Shown: one piece after another, positions 17,222 through 24,642 of the stretch
Layout: each line of letters begins with the position of its first letter
How positions within the stretch are numbered: the first letter of the stretch is position 1
From: Deltaproteobacteria bacterium
Lineage (GTDB): Bacteria > Desulfobacterota > Dissulfuribacteria > Dissulfuribacterales > QOAL01
DNA: 35,739 bases
Assembly (NCBI GenBank): GCA_026986785.1
Contig: JALSNW010000026.1
Coordinates: 1-35,739 of the forward strand
Direction: 5' to 3'
Notes under the pieces: model-generated
Database searches by the model: none
Seen by the model: only the letters and a program-made list of their open reading frames with translations
What the model was told of the DNA's origin: nothing
Position numbers and translations under genes: made by a program

Positions 17222-17722
17222 TCAGGCCTGGGCGCCTATCTCCTCCAGGCCTGGTGAGGGTTGCTCATGGGTTTCCCCAGACTTCAGATATTCCACCATC
17301 AGCCTCACGTCCAGCAATGGCACGGAAGCACCAGTTGAGACAAGGGCATTACAAGATATGAGATCAGCACCGAGATCCTGTGTAGCAGTTTGACCCCTGA
17401 GGTCAAAGGCGTGAATCTCCGTTATCCCCTGGACAGCCTCGATGGTAATTCCTACTACCTCGCTGTTGGATTGAAGCAAGAGGATATTCCTTGGGGTGCG
17501 CTTAGGCGATTTCAATCGTTCACCGCACCACCTGCTTGAAAGGACAGGCACGATCTCACCCCGAACGCTGATGATTCCAGCTACCTTAGGGCTGGAATTA
17601 GGCAGTGGTTCTATGTTTTCCGTCTTGACCACCTCTTTGATGCGGTTCAATTCAACAGCCCAGACACTTTCCCCTGTCTCGAAGACCAAGGCCTTTCCCA
17701 GGATATCTTTGGCTTTATTCAT
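17222..17722 (-). CDS. cheW: CheW-like chemotaxis adaptor
   Basis: The 166-residue protein is a single CheW domain: VFETGESVWAVELNRIKEVVK at the N-terminus, then NSSPKVAGIISVRGEIVPVLSSRW, and ending in a strand pattern with PLLDVRLMVE. It couples receptors to the CheA kinase. It is the first of three genes, 55 bp before the MCP gene, and is likely dedicated to that receptor. No CheA or CheY of the same set is present here. A perfect 9-bp inverted repeat lies upstream at 17764-17791. The SD is weak (GGGAAAA). Confidence 0.9.
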   Translation of the reverse strand: MNKAKDILGKALVFETGESVWAVELNRIKEVVKTENIEPLPNSSPKVAGIISVRGEIVPVLSSRWCGERLKSPKRTPRNILLLQSNSEVVGITIEAVQGITEIHAFDLRGQTATQDLGADLISCNALVSTGASVPLLDVRLMVEYLKSGETHEQPSPGLEEIGAQA

Positions 17723-17763
17723 GGTGGTTTTTTCCCAGTGTCCTTTTACGGATTATGTACAGG

Positions 17764-17791
17764 CTGTTTCCTGGTCGACAAAAGGAAACAG
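17764..17791. repeat. Perfect 9-bp inverted repeat between thpR and cheW
   Basis: CTGTTTCCT (17764-17772) and AGGAAACAG (17783-17791) pair perfectly with a 10-nt loop. It lies in the 112-bp gap between the thpR stop and the cheW start, both on minus. There is no clear T-run on the minus strand after it, so it is either a weak terminator or an operator for cheW. Confidence 0.4.
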
Positions 17792-17834
17792 AATCTCTTT
17801 ATTTCTTTTCGGAAGAGGGATTCAGAACTTGAAA

Positions 17835-18407
17835 CTACAAGTTTGCATATTTGTTGAAATTGTGGGTACTCAGAATCTTGTAGATAGGGCCAGAGGGGGT
17901 GAGTGTGCTCTGATACAACTGGATTTTGTCAATGGTCGAGATCGGTGCGGATATGGTGGATTTCAAAAAGAATTCCAGTTTCTCCTTGGCAGGGACCCTA
18001 CCTTTTATCCTGCCTACGGTGATATGGGGGATGAAAGGCCTTGTCTCTGGTTCAAAACCCTTGTCTGCCAGGTCATTTTCGATAAGGTCTTGGAAGAGCT
18101 GTAATCGCTCGATATCTCCTTTCAGGCCGAGCCAAAGTATTCTTGGACGCTTGAGGTGGGGGAAAATTCCAGGCCGGGCCAATTCCAGATTGAATGGATT
18201 GGTCTGCTTTGTGATGATGTCGAGGCTCTCTGAGACCCGGTCAAGTTGCAATGGAGTCAAATCGCCGAGAAATTTCAGGGTACAATGGATATTGGCAGGC
18301 TTGACCCACTTGACCCTTTTGCCAAGGACCCGCCATTGTTCCATGGCCTTCTGGATGGCATCGTTTGCATCAGGACACAGGTTTATAGCCAGGAAGCTTC
18401 GAACCAT
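17835..18407 (-). CDS. thpR: RNA 2',3'-cyclic phosphodiesterase (LigT family)
   Basis: This 190-residue enzyme of the 2H phosphoesterase superfamily opens 2',3'-cyclic phosphates on RNA. Both catalytic motifs are present: H41-C-T43 in NIHCTLKFLG and H128-I-T130 in FIPHITVGRIKG. The N-terminal MVRSFLAINL is typical. The ATG at 18407 overlaps the last 38 bp of cinA; an upstream TTG at 18446 would add 13 residues but has no family match. Gene order cinA-thpR is common in bacteria. The SD is not obvious, so translational coupling is likely. Confidence 0.9.
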   Translation of the reverse strand: MVRSFLAINLCPDANDAIQKAMEQWRVLGKRVKWVKPANIHCTLKFLGDLTPLQLDRVSESLDIITKQTNPFNLELARPGIFPHLKRPRILWLGLKGDIERLQLFQDLIENDLADKGFEPETRPFIPHITVGRIKGRVPAKEKLEFFLKSTISAPISTIDKIQLYQSTLTPSGPIYKILSTHNFNKYANL

Positions 18408-19644
18408 AGGATAGGTATCTCCTGAGCCAATCGAGGGCTGTTTCAACTGACAACATCCGTATCTCCTTGCGGGAGCCAGGAAAGTGAAATCTGTGAACCA
18501 GATATTCTTCCCTTACTGCCACTGAAATATATACTGTGCCCACAGGCTTTTCATCAGTACCACCCCCAGGGCCGGCAATACCGGTTATGGCGATTCTACA
18601 GTCGGCACCAGAGATGCGTCCGACCCCTTTTGCCATCTCTATGGCTGTTTGACTGCTTACAGCACCGTACTTGGTCAATGTCTCGTCGGATACCCCGAGA
18701 TTCTGTTTCTTGGCCCTGTTGCTATAAGTGACAATGGATCGGTCGAACCATTGGGAGCTGCCTGGGACAGATGTCACAGTTGCCCCCAAGAGTCCGCCTG
18801 TACAGGATTCAGCAGCGGCAAGGACCATATCTCTGTCCTTTAGTATTTCTCCGACCGTGGCCTGGAGACTGCCTTGGCTATCCTCTGCCACGATAAAATC
18901 GTGGAATTTTTCTTCTATGTGAGAGGCAGCAAGCCGGATGATCTCCTTGGCATCTTCCAAGGTTGGCTTGGAGGCGGTGAGACTTACATGAACCTCAGGG
19001 AATACTGGGTAATAGCCGATCTTCAAGGATGGATCTCTGCCCTGAAGAGCTTCCAACTCTATGTTTATATTGGTTTCTGAAATGCCAAAGAGTTTGAATA
19101 TCTTTTGGACGACAAAGGGCCTTTCAGGGTCAAGGCTGTTGAGCATTGGAAGAACCCTTTTTACGACATGGTCCTCCAATTGCTCGGGCACACCAGGCAG
19201 GAAGAACAGATAGACCCCGTTGTAGAATAGCCAGTAACCGGCAGCACAGCCCGTTGGTTCGAGGACAGTGGCGCCCTCGGGAAGCATTGTCAACTTTTGC
19301 TTGAATCTTTCTGATGCACTATGGCCAAAACGCATCTCTGCATTCTTGATCTGTTCGACTACTTGCTGATTCTGAACAAGAGAAAGACCAAGGGCCTCAG
19401 CCACGGCCTCATTCGTTATGTCGTCTGTGGTAGGGCCCAAGCCACCGCTTATGAGAATGAATTGCGAGGATTTGAGCGCCTCTCCAAGACAGGCCTTTAT
19501 GTCCCCAGGTTCGTCTCCGATAACAGTGATCTTTGTTATTCTATGGCCTGCGCTAAAAAGTCTGGAGGCTGCAAAACTGCTGGTGGTGTTTATCACCCTG
19601 CCAGATATGAGTTCGTCCCCAATGGCAATTATCTGTCCAATCAT
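18370..19644 (-). CDS. cinA: CinA/PncC: nicotinamide-nucleotide amidohydrolase
   Basis: This 424-residue two-domain protein has an N-terminal MoCF_biosynth-like (COG1058) domain with IIAIGDELISGRVINTT and SGGLGPTTDD. The C-terminal PncC domain has AESCTGGLLGATVTSVPGSSQWFDRSIVTYSNRAK and ITGIAGPGGGTDEKPVGTVY. It removes the amide of nicotinamide mononucleotide in NAD recycling and may clean ADP-ribose compounds. The start is ATG at 19644, inside an ATGA overlap with the pgpA stop; GGAG lies about 12 bases upstream. Its NAD-related role fits with nadB 2.4 kb away in the same orientation. Confidence 0.94.
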   Translation of the reverse strand: MIGQIIAIGDELISGRVINTTSSFAASRLFSAGHRITKITVIGDEPGDIKACLGEALKSSQFILISGGLGPTTDDITNEAVAEALGLSLVQNQQVVEQIKNAEMRFGHSASERFKQKLTMLPEGATVLEPTGCAAGYWLFYNGVYLFFLPGVPEQLEDHVVKRVLPMLNSLDPERPFVVQKIFKLFGISETNINIELEALQGRDPSLKIGYYPVFPEVHVSLTASKPTLEDAKEIIRLAASHIEEKFHDFIVAEDSQGSLQATVGEILKDRDMVLAAAESCTGGLLGATVTSVPGSSQWFDRSIVTYSNRAKKQNLGVSDETLTKYGAVSSQTAIEMAKGVGRISGADCRIAITGIAGPGGGTDEKPVGTVYISVAVREEYLVHRFHFPGSRKEIRMLSVETALDWLRRYLSYGSKLPGYKPVS

Positions 19645-20102
19645 GAGAAAAAGGAGCTCCCCATTCTCCAAAGAATATTGGCATATATACCCGCCATTAC
19701 ATCATCCATCACAATGCCTATCCCTCCACTGAATACCTCTTCCATATTTTTTACAGGAAAAGGCTTCCATATGTCAAACAGCCTGAAGAGAAAAAAGAGT
19801 AATGCAACAGATAACCAGGATGGCTCTATCGCCCACATGGAAATGGCCATGCCGATGATCTCGTCTATGACTACTACGGCAGGATCTTTTTCCTTCAATG
19901 TACGTTCAGCCACTCCACTTGCCCAAAAGCCTAACAAAGTCAGGAGGACAAGCCCGCAAAAAGATTCAACCGGGCTCAAAAGATCCAGAATCAGTCCAAG
20001 GGGGATCCCTACTGCAGCCCCTGCGGTCCCTGGGGCCTTAGGGAAATATCCAGCCCCGAAGCCAGTGGAGATCCATATTGCAACTTTTTGGGTCTTATCC
20101 AC
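19641..20102 (-). CDS. pgpA: Phosphatidylglycerophosphatase A
   Basis: This 153-residue inner-membrane protein dephosphorylates phosphatidylglycerol phosphate to PG. Family signatures are GAGYFPKAPGTAG, DPAVVVIDEIIGM, FRLFDIWKPFP and GGIGIVMDDVMAGIYANI. Four or so hydrophobic helices are visible. It starts with GTG at 20102, sharing one base with the larC stop (TAGTG), and overlaps cinA by 4 bp (ATGA). Translational coupling is therefore likely in the run TVP38-larC-pgpA-cinA. Confidence 0.95.
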   Translation of the reverse strand: MDKTQKVAIWISTGFGAGYFPKAPGTAGAAVGIPLGLILDLLSPVESFCGLVLLTLLGFWASGVAERTLKEKDPAVVVIDEIIGMAISMWAIEPSWLSVALLFFLFRLFDIWKPFPVKNMEEVFSGGIGIVMDDVMAGIYANILWRMGSSFFS

Positions 20103-21277
20103 TATTCTTTACGGCCTCCTTCAGCCCTTGATACTGTTGAATACACTACTCTCAGAGGGACATCGTATTTTTCTGCGATCTTTTTGCATGAAGTGAATTC
20201 AGGTACTATGTCTCGTCTACCATCTGGACGTTCGATCAATTTGGCCTCTACTGCACCCCAAGGTGTCCCTATGGTTATCGGTTTCCTGGGCAGAATAAGC
20301 CTAGTGGGATGCTCTATCCTCAGTCCTATGGTGGAACTCTCAGTGAAGATACATCTTGCTATCTTTTCCTCGATTTCTGGTGGACAGATGGCAGTGAATT
20401 CGAATGCACTCCTGCTTTTTTTCATCACTACTGGGGTTATCCAGGCATCGAGTGCCCCTCTGGCCATCGTCATGTGGAGGAGATGGGCCAGTTGTTCAGG
20501 AGTGGAGTCATCTATGACTGTCCTCAACTGGGAGATGGTTTCGGTTTTCATCGTCTCATCAAGCCGTTGGCCAGTAACTATCCTGAGTACGTTCGGCCTT
20601 GGTGACAGGTCTTTCGAGCCAGCTCCGTAGCCTGTTTGAAGTATCTTCATCCTTGGCATGGGACCAAAGGCCGAGGTGATCTCTTTTGCGAGTGCCGCCC
20701 CTGTCGGCGTGACCAGTTCTTCGTCCACATCCACATGATAGACAGGGACACCTTTCAACAGCTCCAGCACCGCAGGGGCTGGAAGCGGTAACAATCCGTG
20801 GCTGCATTTCACAAGACCTCGTGACAAGGGCAGTGGGGAGGAAAAGACCTTTTCAATGGAAAGCGCCTGGAGTGCCAGTAAGGTCCCGGTGATGTCTATG
20901 AGGGTGTCTACCGCTCCTATTTCGTGAAAATGTATTTCTGATATGCTACAACCATGGATTTTTGCCTCGGCCTCGCCAATCCTCTTCAGCACTGCCAGAC
21001 TCCTGGCCTTGATGTAGTCTGAAAGAGCAGATGTCTCAACCAGGTGAAGTAGGGCATTCAGCTTTCGTAGCGGCTGGGGATGTCTGGCCTTGATATCGAT
21101 ATGTTGGGCACTGATACCACAGGTGGTCTTGGTCGATACAGCAATATCCACACCTTGGAGCCGCAGGAGATCGGGGATGCCGAGGATGTTTTCCAGATCC
21201 CAGCCAAGATCGAGAAAGGCGGCAAGGAGCATATCGCCGCTTATGCCAGATATGCAGTCTAAAAAGGCAAGTTTCAC
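20102..21277 (-). CDS. larC: Nickel-pincer cofactor biosynthesis protein LarC
   Basis: This 391-residue protein of the DUF111/LarC family inserts nickel into the pyridinium-dithiocarboxylate pincer cofactor in a CTP-dependent step. The signatures are LAFLDCISGISGDMLLAAFLDLG at the start, HFHEIGAVDTLIDITG, VDEELVTPTGAALAKEI and the C-terminal CTP-binding half. It is one uninterrupted frame, unlike the frameshift-split larC1/larC2 of Lactobacillus. The GTG start overlaps the TVP38 stop (GTGA). LarA, LarB and LarE are not in the window, so the client racemase or other enzyme is unknown. Confidence 0.9.
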   Translation of the reverse strand: MKLAFLDCISGISGDMLLAAFLDLGWDLENILGIPDLLRLQGVDIAVSTKTTCGISAQHIDIKARHPQPLRKLNALLHLVETSALSDYIKARSLAVLKRIGEAEAKIHGCSISEIHFHEIGAVDTLIDITGTLLALQALSIEKVFSSPLPLSRGLVKCSHGLLPLPAPAVLELLKGVPVYHVDVDEELVTPTGAALAKEITSAFGPMPRMKILQTGYGAGSKDLSPRPNVLRIVTGQRLDETMKTETISQLRTVIDDSTPEQLAHLLHMTMARGALDAWITPVVMKKSRSAFEFTAICPPEIEEKIARCIFTESSTIGLRIEHPTRLILPRKPITIGTPWGAVEAKLIERPDGRRDIVPEFTSCKKIAEKYDVPLRVVYSTVSRAEGGRKE

Positions 21278-21975
21278 CTTGTGCCCTCCTCACTCCATTT
21301 CTCCACCCAGGAGTAGATCTTGTCCCTGTAATACCATGCTGGTCCGGCTACTGCAGCAGAGAATAGCAACAATATGATAAAGCCCATGAAGTTGCCCTGG
21401 TAGATTTCGGCACCTTGCCAGCTCAACATGAGGGTGCCAGGTATCCGTCCCACAGTGGAAATAAAGACAAAGACCTGCCATGGCATCCTTGTCAACCCGA
21501 GGAGATAGCACAGGAAATCCTTTGGGAAGCCAGGGAACACATAGAGGAAAAAACAGACAAAGATACCTTGATGCTCCAGAAGACCTTCGAATTTCCAATA
21601 GAGCTCGGATCTTTGGAGCCATGGTTGGACAAATCTTCTGAACTGCCTCGATATGAAGAATGCGAGAAATGAACCCAGGCTGAGACCAATGGTGGAATAG
21701 ATGAGCCCAAGCCATTTGCCAAAGAGAAAGCCGCCCAAAAATCCAGTGGCCTCCCCTGGAATGGGTGACAATATAACCTGTAGTACCTGGAGGGCTATGA
21801 AACCCAGAGGGCCAAAAGGTCCCAGGGAGAGAACGAACTGTCTAAGATGTTCTCGTTTCTCCAAAAGATCTTCCAGATAGTGGAGGCCGTCGATGATCTG
21901 GTCTTGAAGGTTGAAAGACAAAAAAACAAGAAAGAGGCCCGCTGCCAATGTGAAAAGTAGTAGGTTTTTTTTCAT
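21274..21975 (-). CDS. TVP38/TMEM64 (DedA-like) membrane protein
   Basis: This 233-residue polytopic protein has about six hydrophobic segments and the SNARE-associated-Golgi (TVP38/TMEM64) pattern: LSPIPGEATGFLGGFLFGKWLG, then FPGFPKDFLCYLLGLTRM with the conserved GxF..P and FPxxPxDxxxY. Related proteins are implicated in lipid scrambling and membrane homeostasis. It overlaps larC by 4 bp and starts the run toward pgpA, cinA and thpR. Its closeness to pgpA hints at a lipid role, but the operon may be only loosely related. Confidence 0.88.
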   Translation of the reverse strand: MKKNLLLFTLAAGLFLVFLSFNLQDQIIDGLHYLEDLLEKREHLRQFVLSLGPFGPLGFIALQVLQVILSPIPGEATGFLGGFLFGKWLGLIYSTIGLSLGSFLAFFISRQFRRFVQPWLQRSELYWKFEGLLEHQGIFVCFFLYVFPGFPKDFLCYLLGLTRMPWQVFVFISTVGRIPGTLMLSWQGAEIYQGNFMGFIILLLFSAAVAGPAWYYRDKIYSWVEKWSEEGTR

Positions 21976-21999
21976 TTGATCAGGGGCTATGAAGGATGC

Positions 22000-23643
22000 T
22001 CAACTGCGGACGAGAAGCGTGTCCCGTCTCCAGTTCCAGTCGTCTTTGTGGGGGAAATCAAGGGTGTAATGGCCTCCCCTGCTCTCCCTTCGCTGTGATG
22101 CCGCACGTATTATCAATTGGGCAGTGAGTGCTATGTTCCTGAGCTCCAGAAAGTCCCTGGTGATAATGTAATCCCAGTAGTGTTGATCTATCTCTTCCAG
22201 AATCGGTTCCAGGCGTTTTTCAGCAAGGGCGAGTCTCTTTGAGCTTCTAACTATACCTACATAATTCCACATCAACCTCCTGATCACATCCCAGTTGTGG
22301 GAGATGAGAACGGCCTCGTCCATGTCCACTGCTCCTCCCGAATCCCACGGAGGGACATAGACCTCCTTGAGGCCCTTGTAATGGTCGAGCCTCTGTCTGA
22401 TCCGCTCAAAGGCCTGTTGTGCCATGACCAGGCCCTCCAACAGGGAGTTGGAGGCAAGCCTGTTGGCACCGTGAAACCCAGTACATGCAGTCTCTCCAAG
22501 GGCAAAAAGTCCTGCCAGGTCTGTCTCTGCCCATATGTTGGTTACCACTCCACCACACATATAGTGAGCCGCAGGAACTACTGGGATGGGCTCGGTGGTT
22601 ATATCTATGCCGAATTTCAGACAGGTCTGGTATATGTTCGGGAAGCGTTGAATGATGAAATCCTTCGGCCTGTGACTGATATCCAGGTAGACACACTCAC
22701 GGCCAGTCTTTTTCAGTTCCGTATCTATAGCCCTGGCCACCACGTCTCTATTGGCAAGCTCCATGTTGACCGGATCGTATTTTTCCATGAACCGTCTGCC
22801 ATTTTCATCGATTAGCCTTGCCCCTTCTCCCCTGAGGGCCTCGGAGATGAGGAAATTTTTGGCCTTGCTGTGATAGAGACAAGTCGGATGGAACTGTACG
22901 AATTCGAGATTCGCTATCCTGGCCCCTGCCCTGTAAGCAATGGCTATCCCATCACCACTGGCCACATCCGGATTGCTGGTGTAGAGATATACCTTGCCTG
23001 CACCTCCAGTGGCCAAAAAGGTGGCCTTTGCAAGGACGGTGTGGATCTTGCCAGTCTTGGAATCGAGCACATAGGCACCAAGACAGCGCTCATCCTTGCT
23101 GCGGTTGATACAGTCTCCGTTACTGTTTGAGGCCGTGGTTTCTTTGTCAGGGCGTTCGAGCTTGCATAGGGTAATCAGATCCACCACCATGAAGTCTTCG
23201 AGGACTTCTATCGACGGATTCTCGATCGCCTTTTCCACGAGCACATGTTCTATCTCCTGGCCAGTGAAATCCCCACTGTGCACTATCCTGCGGCGGCTGT
23301 GCCCGCCCTCTCGCCCTAGCTCGAAACCTTTGCCCTGTTCGTCCCTTGAAAATCTGACCCCCAGGTCGGCGAGTTCATGGATACGCTCAGGTGCCTGGCG
23401 TACGATGGTCTTTACCACGTCTTCGTGACAGAGGCCGTCTCCAGCCACCATGGTGTCGTATTCATGGAGGACGAAGCTGTCGTCTTGGCCCAGCACACAA
23501 GCTATGCCGCCTTGGGCAAGCTTGGTGGAGGTATCGTCCCTGCCCTTTTTGGTGACCACTGTGACATGGCCCAGACCTGCCAATTTCAGTGCAAGACTGA
23601 GCCCGGCTATGCCGCTTCCTACCACAAGAAAATCAGTTTCCAT
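22000..23643 (-). CDS. nadB: L-aspartate oxidase
   Basis: This 547-residue flavoprotein oxidises L-aspartate to iminoaspartate in de novo NAD synthesis. It has the FAD dinucleotide fold VVGSGIAGLSLALKLA (residues 6-21), KLAQGGIACVL, GREGGHSRRRIVHSGD, QFHPTCLY, SEALRGEGARL, and the active-site region PAAHYMCGGVV. The C-terminal helical domain of the succinate-dehydrogenase flavoprotein family is present. Length is normal. It lies 9 bp after thyX and ahead of the TVP38-larC run. nadA and nadC are not in the window. Confidence 0.96.
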   Translation of the reverse strand: METDFLVVGSGIAGLSLALKLAGLGHVTVVTKKGRDDTSTKLAQGGIACVLGQDDSFVLHEYDTMVAGDGLCHEDVVKTIVRQAPERIHELADLGVRFSRDEQGKGFELGREGGHSRRRIVHSGDFTGQEIEHVLVEKAIENPSIEVLEDFMVVDLITLCKLERPDKETTASNSNGDCINRSKDERCLGAYVLDSKTGKIHTVLAKATFLATGGAGKVYLYTSNPDVASGDGIAIAYRAGARIANLEFVQFHPTCLYHSKAKNFLISEALRGEGARLIDENGRRFMEKYDPVNMELANRDVVARAIDTELKKTGRECVYLDISHRPKDFIIQRFPNIYQTCLKFGIDITTEPIPVVPAAHYMCGGVVTNIWAETDLAGLFALGETACTGFHGANRLASNSLLEGLVMAQQAFERIRQRLDHYKGLKEVYVPPWDSGGAVDMDEAVLISHNWDVIRRLMWNYVGIVRSSKRLALAEKRLEPILEEIDQHYWDYIITRDFLELRNIALTAQLIIRAASQRRESRGGHYTLDFPHKDDWNWRRDTLLVRS

Positions 23644-23652
23644 GGCTGTCCA

Positions 23653-24618
23653 TCAGATCTTTATGCCCAATTTCTGAACTATTGGGGAAAATACCCCGGG
23701 AAACCTCTTGGTAAACTCGGGTAACATCATGAGCATGATCTCGCGCATCGACGGATCTGCTGCAGGAGAGGCCCTGAGCCTGAAGATATGCTGCCATTCC
23801 TCCAAGGTGGCGTGGACCATGATCTCTGTCTTGCAAGAATTTGGGAGTACTGTCCTTGCAGCCTGGGGGGAAGAACTTTCCAGGAGCCGGAGATACAGCC
23901 TTTCCGTCTCTTCCATTGCCTGCTTCCACAGCCGGAATTCGGGACTGTCTTCCTGGTAGAAGCACGGCCTTATGAAGGCAACTTCACCACCAAAGCGTTT
24001 TTCTCCGTATCTGCAATACCGCTGGGATTCCTGCAGATACGAGGCTACTCTGTGCCTCACGAGTTCATGGGTGACAGCCCTGTTGACAGTGATATGCACG
24101 AGAAGGCTCCTGTGGGTTACGAGCTGTTCCAGTACCAGGCCATCTACCTCTTCGGGGCTCAATAGCCTGACCTCTATACGTCTTCGTAACTCTCGTTGGG
24201 GAGATGGGATATCCTCATAGAGTACTGGGTAATGTCTTTCTAACTCCCTTTTTATATTGGCCACGATGGCAAGTTCAGGAAATCTTCTGGCCAAGTCCCT
24301 GAAAGAACGGGGATTGCCAGAGATGATATATCTGGTCTCTGATAGCTTGGTGCCCTGGCAAAACCTGGGAATTATGGAAAAAAAGTCACAGAAATCCTTG
24401 GGAGAATCAGAGTAGACATCGAGTACGAAATGTGCCATCTCTATGACGGATTCGTGTCCCCTCTTGATGATACCCTTTATGAACGGGATGGCGCTTTCTG
24501 GTGTGATCTTGTCTTCACTCTTGTAACAGACCCTGCCACAGCGTTCGATCTGTTCCAGTACACGCCCCTGCCTAAAATAGTGATCGAGAATTTCATAAGC
24601 GGGTGGTATTATCCTCAT
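23653..24618 (-). CDS. thyX: Flavin-dependent thymidylate synthase (long form)
   Basis: ThyX makes dTMP from dUMP using FAD and methylene-THF. The signature RHRx7S is at R188-S198 (RHRVASYLQES), followed by QRYCRYG. The N-terminal GHESVIEMAHF is the usual substrate-binding region. At 321 residues it is about 80-100 longer than common ThyX. The extra part lies between residues 65 and 170, including SETRYIISGNPRSFRDL. Family members with this insertion exist, as far as I know. SD AAAGGGGGT precedes the ATG. It stands 24 bp after the GT4-fusion gene's stop. The folate link fits the cyclo-ligase at 991. Confidence 0.92.
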   Translation of the reverse strand: MRIIPPAYEILDHYFRQGRVLEQIERCGRVCYKSEDKITPESAIPFIKGIIKRGHESVIEMAHFVLDVYSDSPKDFCDFFSIIPRFCQGTKLSETRYIISGNPRSFRDLARRFPELAIVANIKRELERHYPVLYEDIPSPQRELRRRIEVRLLSPEEVDGLVLEQLVTHRSLLVHITVNRAVTHELVRHRVASYLQESQRYCRYGEKRFGGEVAFIRPCFYQEDSPEFRLWKQAMEETERLYLRLLESSSPQAARTVLPNSCKTEIMVHATLEEWQHIFRLRASPAADPSMREIMLMMLPEFTKRFPGVFSPIVQKLGIKI

Positions 24619-24642
24619 GGTACCCCCTTTCCAGGTTGTTGG

